Shown: in pieces, positions 17,174-24,715 of the stretch | Layout: each line of letters begins with the position of its first letter | Numbering within the stretch: the first letter of the stretch is position 1 | NCBI RefSeq assembly: GCF_003173755.1 | Contig: NZ_CP029553.1 | Location: forward strand, 2,430,501-2,494,500 | DNA length: 64,000 nt | Origin: Methylobacterium terrae | GTDB taxonomy: Bacteria > Pseudomonadota > Alphaproteobacteria > Rhizobiales > Beijerinckiaceae | Reading direction: 5' to 3' | The notes under the pieces: model-generated | What the model saw: the letters and a program-made list of their open reading frames with translations, nothing else | What the model was told of the DNA's origin: nothing | Databases searched by the model: none | Program-made: the position numbers and the translations under genes

Positions 17174-20100
17174 TCAGGCCGCGGCGGACGGATTGAAGAC
17201 GACGTCGACCCAGTAGTTGGACCGGTTGAAGGACTGGGTCGGGAACAGGCTGGTGCTGCCATAGGCGAAGACGCCGTTGCCGCCCGACGCGTCGCTGGCC
17301 GGCGCGGTCAGCGGGCCGCTCGTCACCGCGCTGGCGAAGGCGTTGGCGGTGTTGGAGTAGCGGCCCGCATTGGTGTGGTAGGATGCCGTGTAGGTCGTGC
17401 CCGCCGCGAGGGTGACCGGGCTCGAGAAGGTGGCGGTCTGCCAGCCGCTCGCGGTCTCGTTGGTGAAGGTCGCGGTGGCGAGCTTCTGGCCGGTGCTCGA
17501 CCACAGGGTGCCGGTATGGGTGCCGGTATCCTGCGTGCCCTTGTAGAACTTGATCGCGCTCACCGTCCCGGCGGTCGAGCTCTGGAACTTCACGCCGAGT
17601 TCGACCGGGCTGGTGTCGTTGGTGTTGGTCGCGGCCGGCGTCGCCGAGGACGAGAACAGGCTGACGGGGCCGGTGCCGGGGGCCGAGACGGTGAGGGCGA
17701 CGCTGGCCGACGAGGTGCCGCCGCGCCCGTCCGAGATCGCGTAGGCGAAGTTCGCCGCCCCCGTGAAGCCGGTGGCCGGCGTGAAGGTGACGGTCGCGTC
17801 CGTGGTGTTGAGCGCGGCGGTGCCGCCGGTCCCGCTGGTGACGCTCGTCACGGTGAGCGGGTCGCCGTTCGGGTCGGTGTCGTTGGCGAGCAGCGCCGAG
17901 GTCGAGAAGGTGATCGGCGTGTTGCGGGTCACCGCCGGGCCGGTGTCGTTCACCGCGGTCGGCGACTGGTTGGCGGCGCTGCTGTTCGGGTTGAACACGA
18001 CGTCGACCCAGTAATTGGTGTTCTGGAACGATTGGGTCGGGAAGGCGCTGGTGCCGCCGTAGGCGAAGACGCCGTTGCCGGAGGACGACGCCGTGAGCGG
18101 GCCGCTCGTCACCGCGCTGGCAAAGCCGTTGGCGGTCGTCGAGTAGCGGCCCGCATCGGTGTGGTAGGACGCCGTGTAGGTCGCGCCCGGGCTCAGCGTC
18201 ACCGGGCTCGAGAAGGTGGCGGTCTGCCAGCCGCTCGCGGTCTCGTTGGTGAAGGTCGCGGTGGCGAGCTTCTGGCCGGTGCTCGACCACAGGGTGCCGG
18301 TATGGGTGCCGGTATCCTGCGTGCCCTTGTAGAACTTGATCGCGCTCACCGTCCCGGCGGTCGAGCTCTGGAACTTCACGCCGAGTTCGACCGGGCTGGT
18401 GTCGTTGGTGTTGGTCGCGGCCGGCGTCGCCGAGGACGAGAACAGGCTGACGGGGCCGGTGCCGGGGGCCGAGACGGTGAGGGCGACGCTGGCCGACGAG
18501 GTGCCGCCGCGCCCGTCCGAGATCGCGTAGGTGAAGTTCGCCGCCCCCGTGAAGCCGGTAGCCGGCGTGAAGGTGACGGTCGCGTTCGTGGTGTTGAGCG
18601 CGGCGGTGCCGCCGGTCCCGCTGGTGACGCTCGTCACGGTGAGCGGGTCGCCGTTCGGGTCGGTGTCGTTGGCGAGCAGCGTCGAGGTCGAGAAGGTGAC
18701 GGGGGTGTTCTGCGTCACCGCCGGGCCGGTGTCGTTCACCGCGGTCGGCGACTGGTTGGCGACCGTGGCGCCGGGATTGAACACCACGTCGACCCAGTAA
18801 TTGGTGTTCTGGAACGATTGGGTCGGGAAGGCGCTGGTGCCGCCATAGGCGAAGACGCCGTTGCCGGAGGACGACGCCGTGAGCGGGCCGCTCGTCACCG
18901 CGCTGGCAAAGCCGTTGGCGGTCGTCGAGTAGCGGCCCGCATCGGTGTGGTAGGACGCCGTGTAGGTCGCGCCCGGGCTCAGCGTCACCGGGCTCGAGAA
19001 GGTGGCGGTCTGCCAGCCGCTCGCGGTCTCGTTGGTGAAGGTCGCGGTGGCGAGCTTCTGGCCGGTGCTCGACCACAGGGTGCCGGTATGGGTGCCGGTA
19101 TCCTGCGTGCCCTTGTAGAACTTGATCGCGCTCACCGTCCCGGCGGTCGAGCTCTGGAACTTCACGCCGAGTTCGACCGGGCTGGTGTCGTTGGTGTTGG
19201 TCGCGGCCGGCGTCGCCGAGGACGAGAACAGGCTGACGGGGCCGGTGCCGGGGGCCGAGACGGTGAGGGCGACGCTGGCCGACGAGGTGCCGCCGCGCCC
19301 GTCCGAGATCGCGTAGGTGAAGTTCGCCGCCCCCGTGAAGCCGGTAGCCGGCGTGAAGGTGATGGTCGCGTTCGTGGTGTTGAGCGCGGCGGTGCCGCCG
19401 GTCCCGCTGGTGACGCTCGTCACGGTGAGCGGGTCGCCGTTCGGGTCGGTGTCGTTGGCGAGCAGCGCCGAGGTCGAGAAGGTGATCGGCGTGTTGCGGG
19501 TCACCGCCAGGCCGGTGTCGTTCACTGCGGTCGGCGACTGGTTGGGGGTCGAGGCGCCGGGATTGAACAGCACGTCGACCCAGAAATTGGTGTTCTGGAA
19601 GGTCTGGGTCGGGAAGGCGCTGGTGCTGGCGTAGGTGAAGACACCGTTATTGGTCGAGGCGGTGAGGGACCCGCTGGTGAGCGGCGTGCTAAAGTAGCCG
19701 ACGCTGCTCGAATAATGGCCGCGGTCGGTATGGTAGGACGCCGTGTAGGTGGTGCCCGGGGTGATGGTCACCGGGGTCGAGAAGGTGGCGGTCTGCCAGC
19801 CATCGGTGGTCTCGTTGGTGAAGGTCGTGGTCGCCAGCTTCTGGCCGGTGCTCGACCACAGGGTGCCGGTATGGGTCCCCATGTCCTGGGAGCCCTTGTA
19901 GAAGCGGATGCCGCTGATCGTGCCGGCGGTCGAGCTCTGGAACTGGACGCCGAGCTCGACCGGATCGGTGTCGACGGTGTTGACGACCTGGGGCTTCGCC
20001 GAGCCGGGAAACAGCGTCTGGGCGGTCGGCGCCGTCACCGTCAGGGTCCGCCCGGCCGACGGGCTCTCCATGTTGACGCTGTCGTCGGTGGCCCGGGAGC

Positions 20101-22384
20101 GGATCACGTAGGTGCCGTTGACCTGCGGCGCGAAGGTGTAGCTCCAGTTCTCGTCGCCCTTCGCCGCGCGCCAGGTGACGCCGTTGTCGGTCGAGACCTC
20201 GACGCCCGCGATCACGCCGCCGACGTCGCTCGCCGTGCCCGTGATGGTCACGGTCTGGAACGCCGACACGGTGGTGCCCGCCGTCGGCGTCGTGATGGTC
20301 GAGGTCGGCGCGGTGTGGTCGGTCGAGGCGGTGGCGGCGGTCAGGTTCGGGTCGAGCGTGCCTGGCTGGATGCCCATGTCGGCGAGCAGGTTGACCATCG
20401 CCTGCTGGATCCGCGGGTCGGTCGGCGTCGCCTCGTTGTCGTGGTTGGCCGACAGGCCCCAGGACCAGTAGACGGTGCCGGCGCCGAACACGAGGGCACC
20501 GCTCGGGGCCCGGTAGAGCGTCAGGCTGTGGGTCGCCGTGCCCTTGCCGGTGGTGTTGCCGTAATCCTGGAGGTAGGTCGTCTGGTCGAGGGTGGTCGAG
20601 GACAGGCGCACCAGCCCAGCCGGCGCCGAGGCGTTGTCGGGCGCCTCGTCCCACTCGTAGCCGAGGTAGTTCTGGTTGAGCGAGGCGGTCTGGCCCGGCT
20701 GCAGGCCGGCGATGCTGGTATTGCGCCAGAAGCGCAGGTTGGCGTCGTCGTAGGGCACCTGGATCGTGTCGAGAACGTAGGAATCGACCTGGAACATCGT
20801 GCCCGTGAGGGCATTCTCGGGGTCGTTGTTGCCGACCGTCCCGGCCGGCCCGCGGGGATCGCGGAAAGTGCCGGTCCACTGGTTGGTCGGGTCGAGGTTC
20901 TGGTTCGCCCCCCAGGTCTCCTTGTACGAGACCAGCGTGCGGTACGGCGTGGCGTCGCTGCTGATGCTGTTGGAAAACCGCGTCCGCCAGTAGACCTCGT
21001 TGCCGCTCCAGAACGACAGGTTGACGCCCGCGTCCCGTGCCGCCTCGACGTTGTCGCGCTGCCGGCCCGACCAGTACTCGTCGTGGCCGACATCGAGGTA
21101 CATCTTGTGGTTCAGGAGCAGGCTGCCGTAGCGGTCGGCATCGACGCCCGACATGTACGAGACGTCGTAGCCGTTCTGCTCCAGCCACATGATCGCCGGG
21201 AACTCGGCGCCGTAGATATAGTCCTGTGGCCCGGCCGCGAGTGTGCCACCCCGGGTGGTGATCGGGCGGTTGTAGCTGACCGCGTAGGCGCGCCCCTGGC
21301 CCTGGCCGGTGGCCGGGCCGTTGCCGCCGTAGAAGTTCGCCCCGCCCCACGGGTTGTAGGCCTGCCAGGTCTGGTCGGCGGTCTGGAAGATGATGTCGCT
21401 GCGGCTCGAATCGTCCCGGACGATGAACGGAATCTCGTTCTCGCCGGCCACGCCGTCCTGGCGCGTCAGCTTGGCGATGTAGACGCCCGAGACCGCGTCC
21501 GTCGGCACGGTCCACGATGCCGAGATCGACCAGTTGCCGGCATCGACCAGTCCGGTCGTCGCGTCGCGCAACGGGTTCGGCTGGTTCTGCACCCCGGTAT
21601 GCTGGATCGTCTGGACCTTGCGCGCACCCAGGCCCCCGTAATAGCCGAGCCGGTAGATGTCGATCCGGTAGTTTGCCGAATCGGTGTTGATCTTGAAGTT
21701 GACGGTGTTGCCGACGTTCGTGCTGATGTCGGTGGCGAAGCCCTCGATGTTGTCGTCGCCCGAGCCGTCGATGCCCCATTCGCTGACCGGGTTGCCGATC
21801 TTCTGGTTCTCGAGGACGATCTTGTTGCTCGCCGTGGCGGTGGCGCTGCCCGATGCGGTCAGCGAGTTGCCGGTCGTGCCCGTGGGCTTCGCGGCGGCGA
21901 CAGCGCTGGTGATCGGGCCGCTCAGGCGCGAGATCTGGCTCTTCGACGGGCCGGTGGCGGCGGTCTCCGCCCCGCCGGGCAGGGTCGTGGCGGCGCCCGC
22001 GGGCGCGCCGCTGCCGTAGCCCGGGAGCTGGCCGTTCGAGGACAGGATGCTGCCGGTCGGCAGTTCGAGGATCCGGGACGGGCAATTCACGTAGCCGCAG
22101 GTGCCGCAGCAGAACGCGACGTTCGGCGCGCCCGCTGCCGCGCCCGTGGTCACCGTGAGATCCCTGACGAGAAGGGCTGGATTTGCTGCATCGGGCGTGC
22201 CGCTCGAGCCGACGGGGGCCGAAGCGGTCAGCGCCGCGACCTTCGATCCGGAGCCCGCATCCTCCGTCGTGGCCGTGCTCGCGGTCGCCGGTTCGACCAC
22301 ACCCGGGACCGAGGACGATGCATTGCCGCCGGTCTGAACGGGATTGAACACCGGATCGACGGTCGTCTCGTCCGAATAGAGCAT
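17174..22384 (-). CDS. Giant secreted repeat protein with DMFase-beta-like, Ig-like, DUF4082 and cadherin-like modules, 1736 aa
   Basis: Probably exported by the adjacent T1SS. Module order (residues approximate, numbered from a TTG at 22402): 1-195 a Ser/Thr/Ala-rich leader with a cysteine cluster (FCCGTCGYVNC, near 97-107); 197-700 a region like the C-terminal domain of N,N-dimethylformamidase beta subunits, with DVGHDEYWSGRQRD and FWSGNEVYWRTRF; 705-790 an Ig-like domain; then DUF4082, cadherin-like, DUF4082, cadherin-like, DUF4082, cadherin-like, DUF4082 to the end. The last three pairs are close copies with a 262-residue period. No RTX nonapeptides are seen. There is no Sec signal, which suits T1SS export. 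I prefer the ATG at 22384; the TTG would add six residues, and neither has a strong ribosome site. Likely a surface or matrix protein; enzymatic activity is unproven. Confidence 0.85.
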   Translation of the reverse strand: MLYSDETTVDPVFNPVQTGGNASSSVPGVVEPATASTATTEDAGSGSKVAALTASAPVGSSGTPDAANPALLVRDLTVTTGAAAGAPNVAFCCGTCGYVNCPSRILELPTGSILSSNGQLPGYGSGAPAGAATTLPGGAETAATGPSKSQISRLSGPITSAVAAAKPTGTTGNSLTASGSATATASNKIVLENQKIGNPVSEWGIDGSGDDNIEGFATDISTNVGNTVNFKINTDSANYRIDIYRLGYYGGLGARKVQTIQHTGVQNQPNPLRDATTGLVDAGNWSISASWTVPTDAVSGVYIAKLTRQDGVAGENEIPFIVRDDSSRSDIIFQTADQTWQAYNPWGGANFYGGNGPATGQGQGRAYAVSYNRPITTRGGTLAAGPQDYIYGAEFPAIMWLEQNGYDVSYMSGVDADRYGSLLLNHKMYLDVGHDEYWSGRQRDNVEAARDAGVNLSFWSGNEVYWRTRFSNSISSDATPYRTLVSYKETWGANQNLDPTNQWTGTFRDPRGPAGTVGNNDPENALTGTMFQVDSYVLDTIQVPYDDANLRFWRNTSIAGLQPGQTASLNQNYLGYEWDEAPDNASAPAGLVRLSSTTLDQTTYLQDYGNTTGKGTATHSLTLYRAPSGALVFGAGTVYWSWGLSANHDNEATPTDPRIQQAMVNLLADMGIQPGTLDPNLTAATASTDHTAPTSTITTPTAGTTVSAFQTVTITGTASDVGGVIAGVEVSTDNGVTWRAAKGDENWSYTFAPQVNGTYVIRSRATDDSVNMESPSAGRTLTVTAPTAQTLFPGSAKPQVVNTVDTDPVELGVQFQSSTAGTISGIRFYKGSQDMGTHTGTLWSSTGQKLATTTFTNETTDGWQTATFSTPVTITPGTTYTASYHTDRGHYSSSVGYFSTPLTSGSLTASTNNGVFTYASTSAFPTQTFQNTNFWVDVLFNPGASTPNQSPTAVNDTGLAVTRNTPITFSTSALLANDTDPNGDPLTVTSVTSGTGGTAALNTTNATITFTPATGFTGAANFTYAISDGRGGTSSASVALTVSAPGTGPVSLFSSSATPAATNTNDTSPVELGVKFQSSTAGTVSAIKFYKGTQDTGTHTGTLWSSTGQKLATATFTNETASGWQTATFSSPVTLSPGATYTASYHTDAGRYSTTANGFASAVTSGPLTASSSGNGVFAYGGTSAFPTQSFQNTNYWVDVVFNPGATVANQSPTAVNDTGPAVTQNTPVTFSTSTLLANDTDPNGDPLTVTSVTSGTGGTAALNTTNATVTFTPATGFTGAANFTYAISDGRGGTSSASVALTVSAPGTGPVSLFSSSATPAATNTNDTSPVELGVKFQSSTAGTVSAIKFYKGTQDTGTHTGTLWSSTGQKLATATFTNETASGWQTATFSSPVTLSPGATYTASYHTDAGRYSTTANGFASAVTSGPLTASSSGNGVFAYGGTSAFPTQSFQNTNYWVDVVFNPNSSAANQSPTAVNDTGPAVTRNTPITFSTSALLANDTDPNGDPLTVTSVTSGTGGTAALNTTDATVTFTPATGFTGAANFAYAISDGRGGTSSASVALTVSAPGTGPVSLFSSSATPAATNTNDTSPVELGVKFQSSTAGTVSAIKFYKGTQDTGTHTGTLWSSTGQKLATATFTNETASGWQTATFSSPVTLAAGTTYTASYHTNAGRYSNTANAFASAVTSGPLTAPASDASGGNGVFAYGSTSLFPTQSFNRSNYWVDVVFNPSAAA
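17204..19573. repeat. Three near-identical tandem units of about 786 bp
   Basis: Anchoring on the recurring GTCGACCCAG at 17204, 18002, 18788 and 19574 gives periods of 798, 786 and 786 bases. The middle units appear nearly identical base by base over long stretches, and the first differs by a 12-base insertion (four residues) plus scattered changes. Each unit encodes one DUF4082 module plus one cadherin-like module. The copy following 19574 (the first DUF4082 in protein order) is clearly more diverged. Confidence 0.92.
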
Positions 22385-23210
22385 GGCGTCTGCTTTCGAC
22401 AAGAAGGATTCGCGATGAGCGGCACTGTCACATTGGAAACTTCATTGTGAAAGGAGCCTTAGGCCGGCCCTGCACACAGCCTTTCGGTGCGGGCGACAAC
22501 TGTCGCCTACTCCTTTCGGCGGTATTTCGTGATGGGGCCGAACGAGCTTTGATGCGGCGACGCGGCGCGTTGGCGTAGACCTGCCCGACGCGAAGGTGAG
22601 ACCGGCTTTCGCAAGTCGGCGAAAGCATCTTCATCGGATGTGCTTTCAGTCGCATAATCGTCGCGACCGTGACGACTGCCGGACCTGCCGGCCTCGTCTG
22701 GCGCGGGGCATCTCGTCGTGCAATCGATGCGCAGCTTCGCGGAACTCAGCCTGCGGCTTCATCGAAACCACGCGACGCCTGTCTCATTACGGGACGATCA
22801 TTCATCTTATGTACGGCGAGGGATACGAGCTATCCCGCAGCTCACGGAACCCATCCTGCGCCCCTCTATACGGCCTAGTTGCTGCACTGCATCGCAGGCG
22901 TGAGAGTTGTCGGCGCCGATCTCTTGGCTCCGAAACCGGCGCCTGCCGCACAGGAGGCAATTCACTGCGCGATTTTTACGCGGCGGAAGCGACGAATCGC
23001 CGGCTCATCACCGGTCGTTGCAGGAATATTTGATAAAATATCGATAAGACTACGTTTATTAACCCAGGCTTGACAGCCAAACATTGCTACTTATTGTCTG
23101 CGTTGCGCATCGGATCGGTCCCCGGACGGGCCCCGATCTATTTGTCATCGCGCAATCATGCCGCCGCGTTCCGCGGTTCGGCTGCCTTTCCACAGAACCG
23201 GAAATGATAC
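22385..23210. other. Divergent intergenic region between two T1SS operons
   Basis: About 0.8 kb separate the two divergent secretion operons. The right half is visibly richer in A and T than the genes around it, especially 23025-23100. Open frames here (for example 22596-23033 on the plus strand) have the Arg/Cys-rich composition of chance reading frames and no ribosome site, so I do not call a gene. It should hold the promoters of both operons and any shared regulator sites. Confidence 0.6.
23070..23097 (+). promoter_or_regulatory. Candidate sigma-70-type promoter for the right T1SS operon
   Basis: TTGACA at 23070-23075 is a full -35 match; 16 bases later TATTGT at 23092-23097 is a fair -10. 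It lies in the AT-rich stretch and would start transcription near 23104, leaving a leader of about 107 bases before the ATG at 23211. Confidence 0.4.
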
Positions 23211-24581
23211 ATGGCTTATGAAACGGTCGCGCAGCCTTTTGCGCCGAGCAGCATCTGGAACACCCCGATCGGATCGAGTGCTCAGTTCCAGGCTGCATCC
23301 GGGGCGCAGACCGCGTCCATTCAGCATCAGGCCGGCGTGAACACCTGGATCGGGCAGGACGCGATCCCGATCTACCAGGCGAAGTCGACCGATCCGATGG
23401 CGACCTGGAGCTACGACAGCCGCGGCACCAACAATGCCGATTGGACCCTCGGCGGCAATTCGTCGATGAACGGCACGTTCCAGATGCGGACGCCGACCGA
23501 CGTCCAGTTCAAGACCGGCGACGGCTGGGCGATCATCGTCTCCGAGGACGGTCAGCACTACATCGAGACCTGGCTCGGCGCGAAGACCGGCAGCAACAGC
23601 TACCACGCCAACCTGGTCGTCGAGAACACCGTCACGGGTGACGGCATCGCCAACGCGCCGGGCGCGCACGAGGGCATCCGCGCCGCCGGCATGTCGCTGA
23701 TGGGCGGCGTGGTGCAGAAGGCGGACCTCGACTCGCTCGAGATCGACCACGCCGTCGCGATGGCGATCTCGACGACGCAGGCCGGCTCCGCCAAGACCCC
23801 CTACGTCTGGCCGGCGACCACCGCCGACGGCTTCAGCGGCAGCTATTCGGGCTCGATCCCGCTCGGCTCGCTGTTCGCGATCCCGAAGGACGTCGATCTG
23901 AACGCGATCGGCATCAAGACCGCCGAGGGCATGGCGCTGGCCAAGGCCTACCAGAACTACGGCGGCTACGTCACCGACACGGCCGGCCCGAACACGATGC
24001 AGCTCGCCTACCTCGAGAAGGGCGTGAGCCAGGCCCAGGCCGACAACCTGTTCAAGGACATGGGCGCCATCCGCGCGCATCTCGAGATGGTGACGAACAA
24101 CACCGCCGCGACCCCGGCGGGCGGCGGCGACCACAGCGTGCCGAGCACGCCCGCCACGACGACGCCGGCCCCGGCCACCCCGGTCGCGACTCCGTCGACC
24201 GGTGGCGGCACGGCCCAGCCGAGCGTCAGCCTCGGCAGCGGCTCCGACCAGCTGCTGCTGAAGATCAGCCAGGACGCCTATCACGGCAACGCGCAGTACG
24301 CCGTGTCGGTGGACGGCAAGCAGATCGGCGGCGTCCAGACCGCGCACGCCTCGCACGCCGCGGGCCAGTCCGACCTGATCTCGGTGCGCGGCGACTGGAG
24401 CCAGGGCAACCACGACGTGGCGATCCGCTTCCTCAACGACGACTGGGGCGGAACCGCCGCCAAGGACCGCAACCTCTACGTCGACAGCGCCACCTATCAC
24501 GGCCAGGACGTCCAGGGCGCGCACCTGACGCTGATGAGCGACGGCGCGCAGCACTTCACCTTCCACGACTACCTCGTCTGA
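23211..24581 (+). CDS. Probable T1SS-exported protein with C-terminal xylan-binding-like module, 456 aa
   Basis: Residues 1-300 form a globular domain I cannot name; it opens with QPFAPSSIWNTPIG, a pattern also seen in large uncharacterised secreted bacterial proteins, and includes HEGIRAAGMSLMGG and LEIDHAVAMAI. Residues about 302-340 are a Pro/Thr/Ala linker. Residues about 343-456 match the calcium-dependent xylan-binding (CBM36/60-like) domain: DQLLLKISQDAYHGNAQY, VSVDGKQIGG, FLNDDWGGT, DRNLYVDSATYHG. There is no Sec signal peptide; the C-terminus ends in a short hydrophobic/aromatic stretch (HFTFHDYLV), compatible with T1SS. It heads an operon with the ABC exporter and HlyD genes downstream. 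Carbohydrate binding is inferred from the module; no catalytic role is visible. Confidence 0.82.
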   Translation: MAYETVAQPFAPSSIWNTPIGSSAQFQAASGAQTASIQHQAGVNTWIGQDAIPIYQAKSTDPMATWSYDSRGTNNADWTLGGNSSMNGTFQMRTPTDVQFKTGDGWAIIVSEDGQHYIETWLGAKTGSNSYHANLVVENTVTGDGIANAPGAHEGIRAAGMSLMGGVVQKADLDSLEIDHAVAMAISTTQAGSAKTPYVWPATTADGFSGSYSGSIPLGSLFAIPKDVDLNAIGIKTAEGMALAKAYQNYGGYVTDTAGPNTMQLAYLEKGVSQAQADNLFKDMGAIRAHLEMVTNNTAATPAGGGDHSVPSTPATTTPAPATPVATPSTGGGTAQPSVSLGSGSDQLLLKISQDAYHGNAQYAVSVDGKQIGGVQTAHASHAAGQSDLISVRGDWSQGNHDVAIRFLNDDWGGTAAKDRNLYVDSATYHGQDVQGAHLTLMSDGAQHFTFHDYLV

Positions 24582-24593
24582 GGCATCCGGCGC

Positions 24594-24620
24594 CCCGCCC
24601 GCCACCGGCGGGCGGGGTTC
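24594..24620 (+). terminator. Strong hairpin between T1SS cargo and exporter genes
   Basis: An 11-bp perfect GC stem (24594-24604 with 24608-24618), three-base loop ACC, followed by TT only. It lies 13 bases after the cargo stop and about 98 bases before the exporter start. It is likely a partial terminator or mRNA-stabilising hairpin that makes cargo more abundant than exporter. Confidence 0.6.
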
Positions 24621-24715
24621 CCGCGTGCCCCTCTCCTCCCACCGACGCGCCGCCGCCGCCGGCCCGATCCCTCCGGCCGGCCGCCGCCGCGCGCCGTCCC
24701 ACGGAGCCCGCCCCC

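Noticed and set aside
17204..19573. CRISPR-like periodic repeats
   Set aside because: The units are 786 bp, coding and contiguous without spacers; they are protein-domain repeats.
17375..22450. Open reading frame of about 1690 codons on the plus strand, opposite the giant T1SS cargo
   Set aside because: Its product is a Gly/Arg/Ala repeat string without domains. It is the mirror of the DUF4082/cadherin-like repeats in GC-rich DNA and has no ribosome site.
22596..23033. Possible 145-residue gene in the divergent T1SS gap
   Set aside because: Arg/Cys-rich product, no ribosome site, overlaps other frames equally open, and no hydrophobic or domain pattern.
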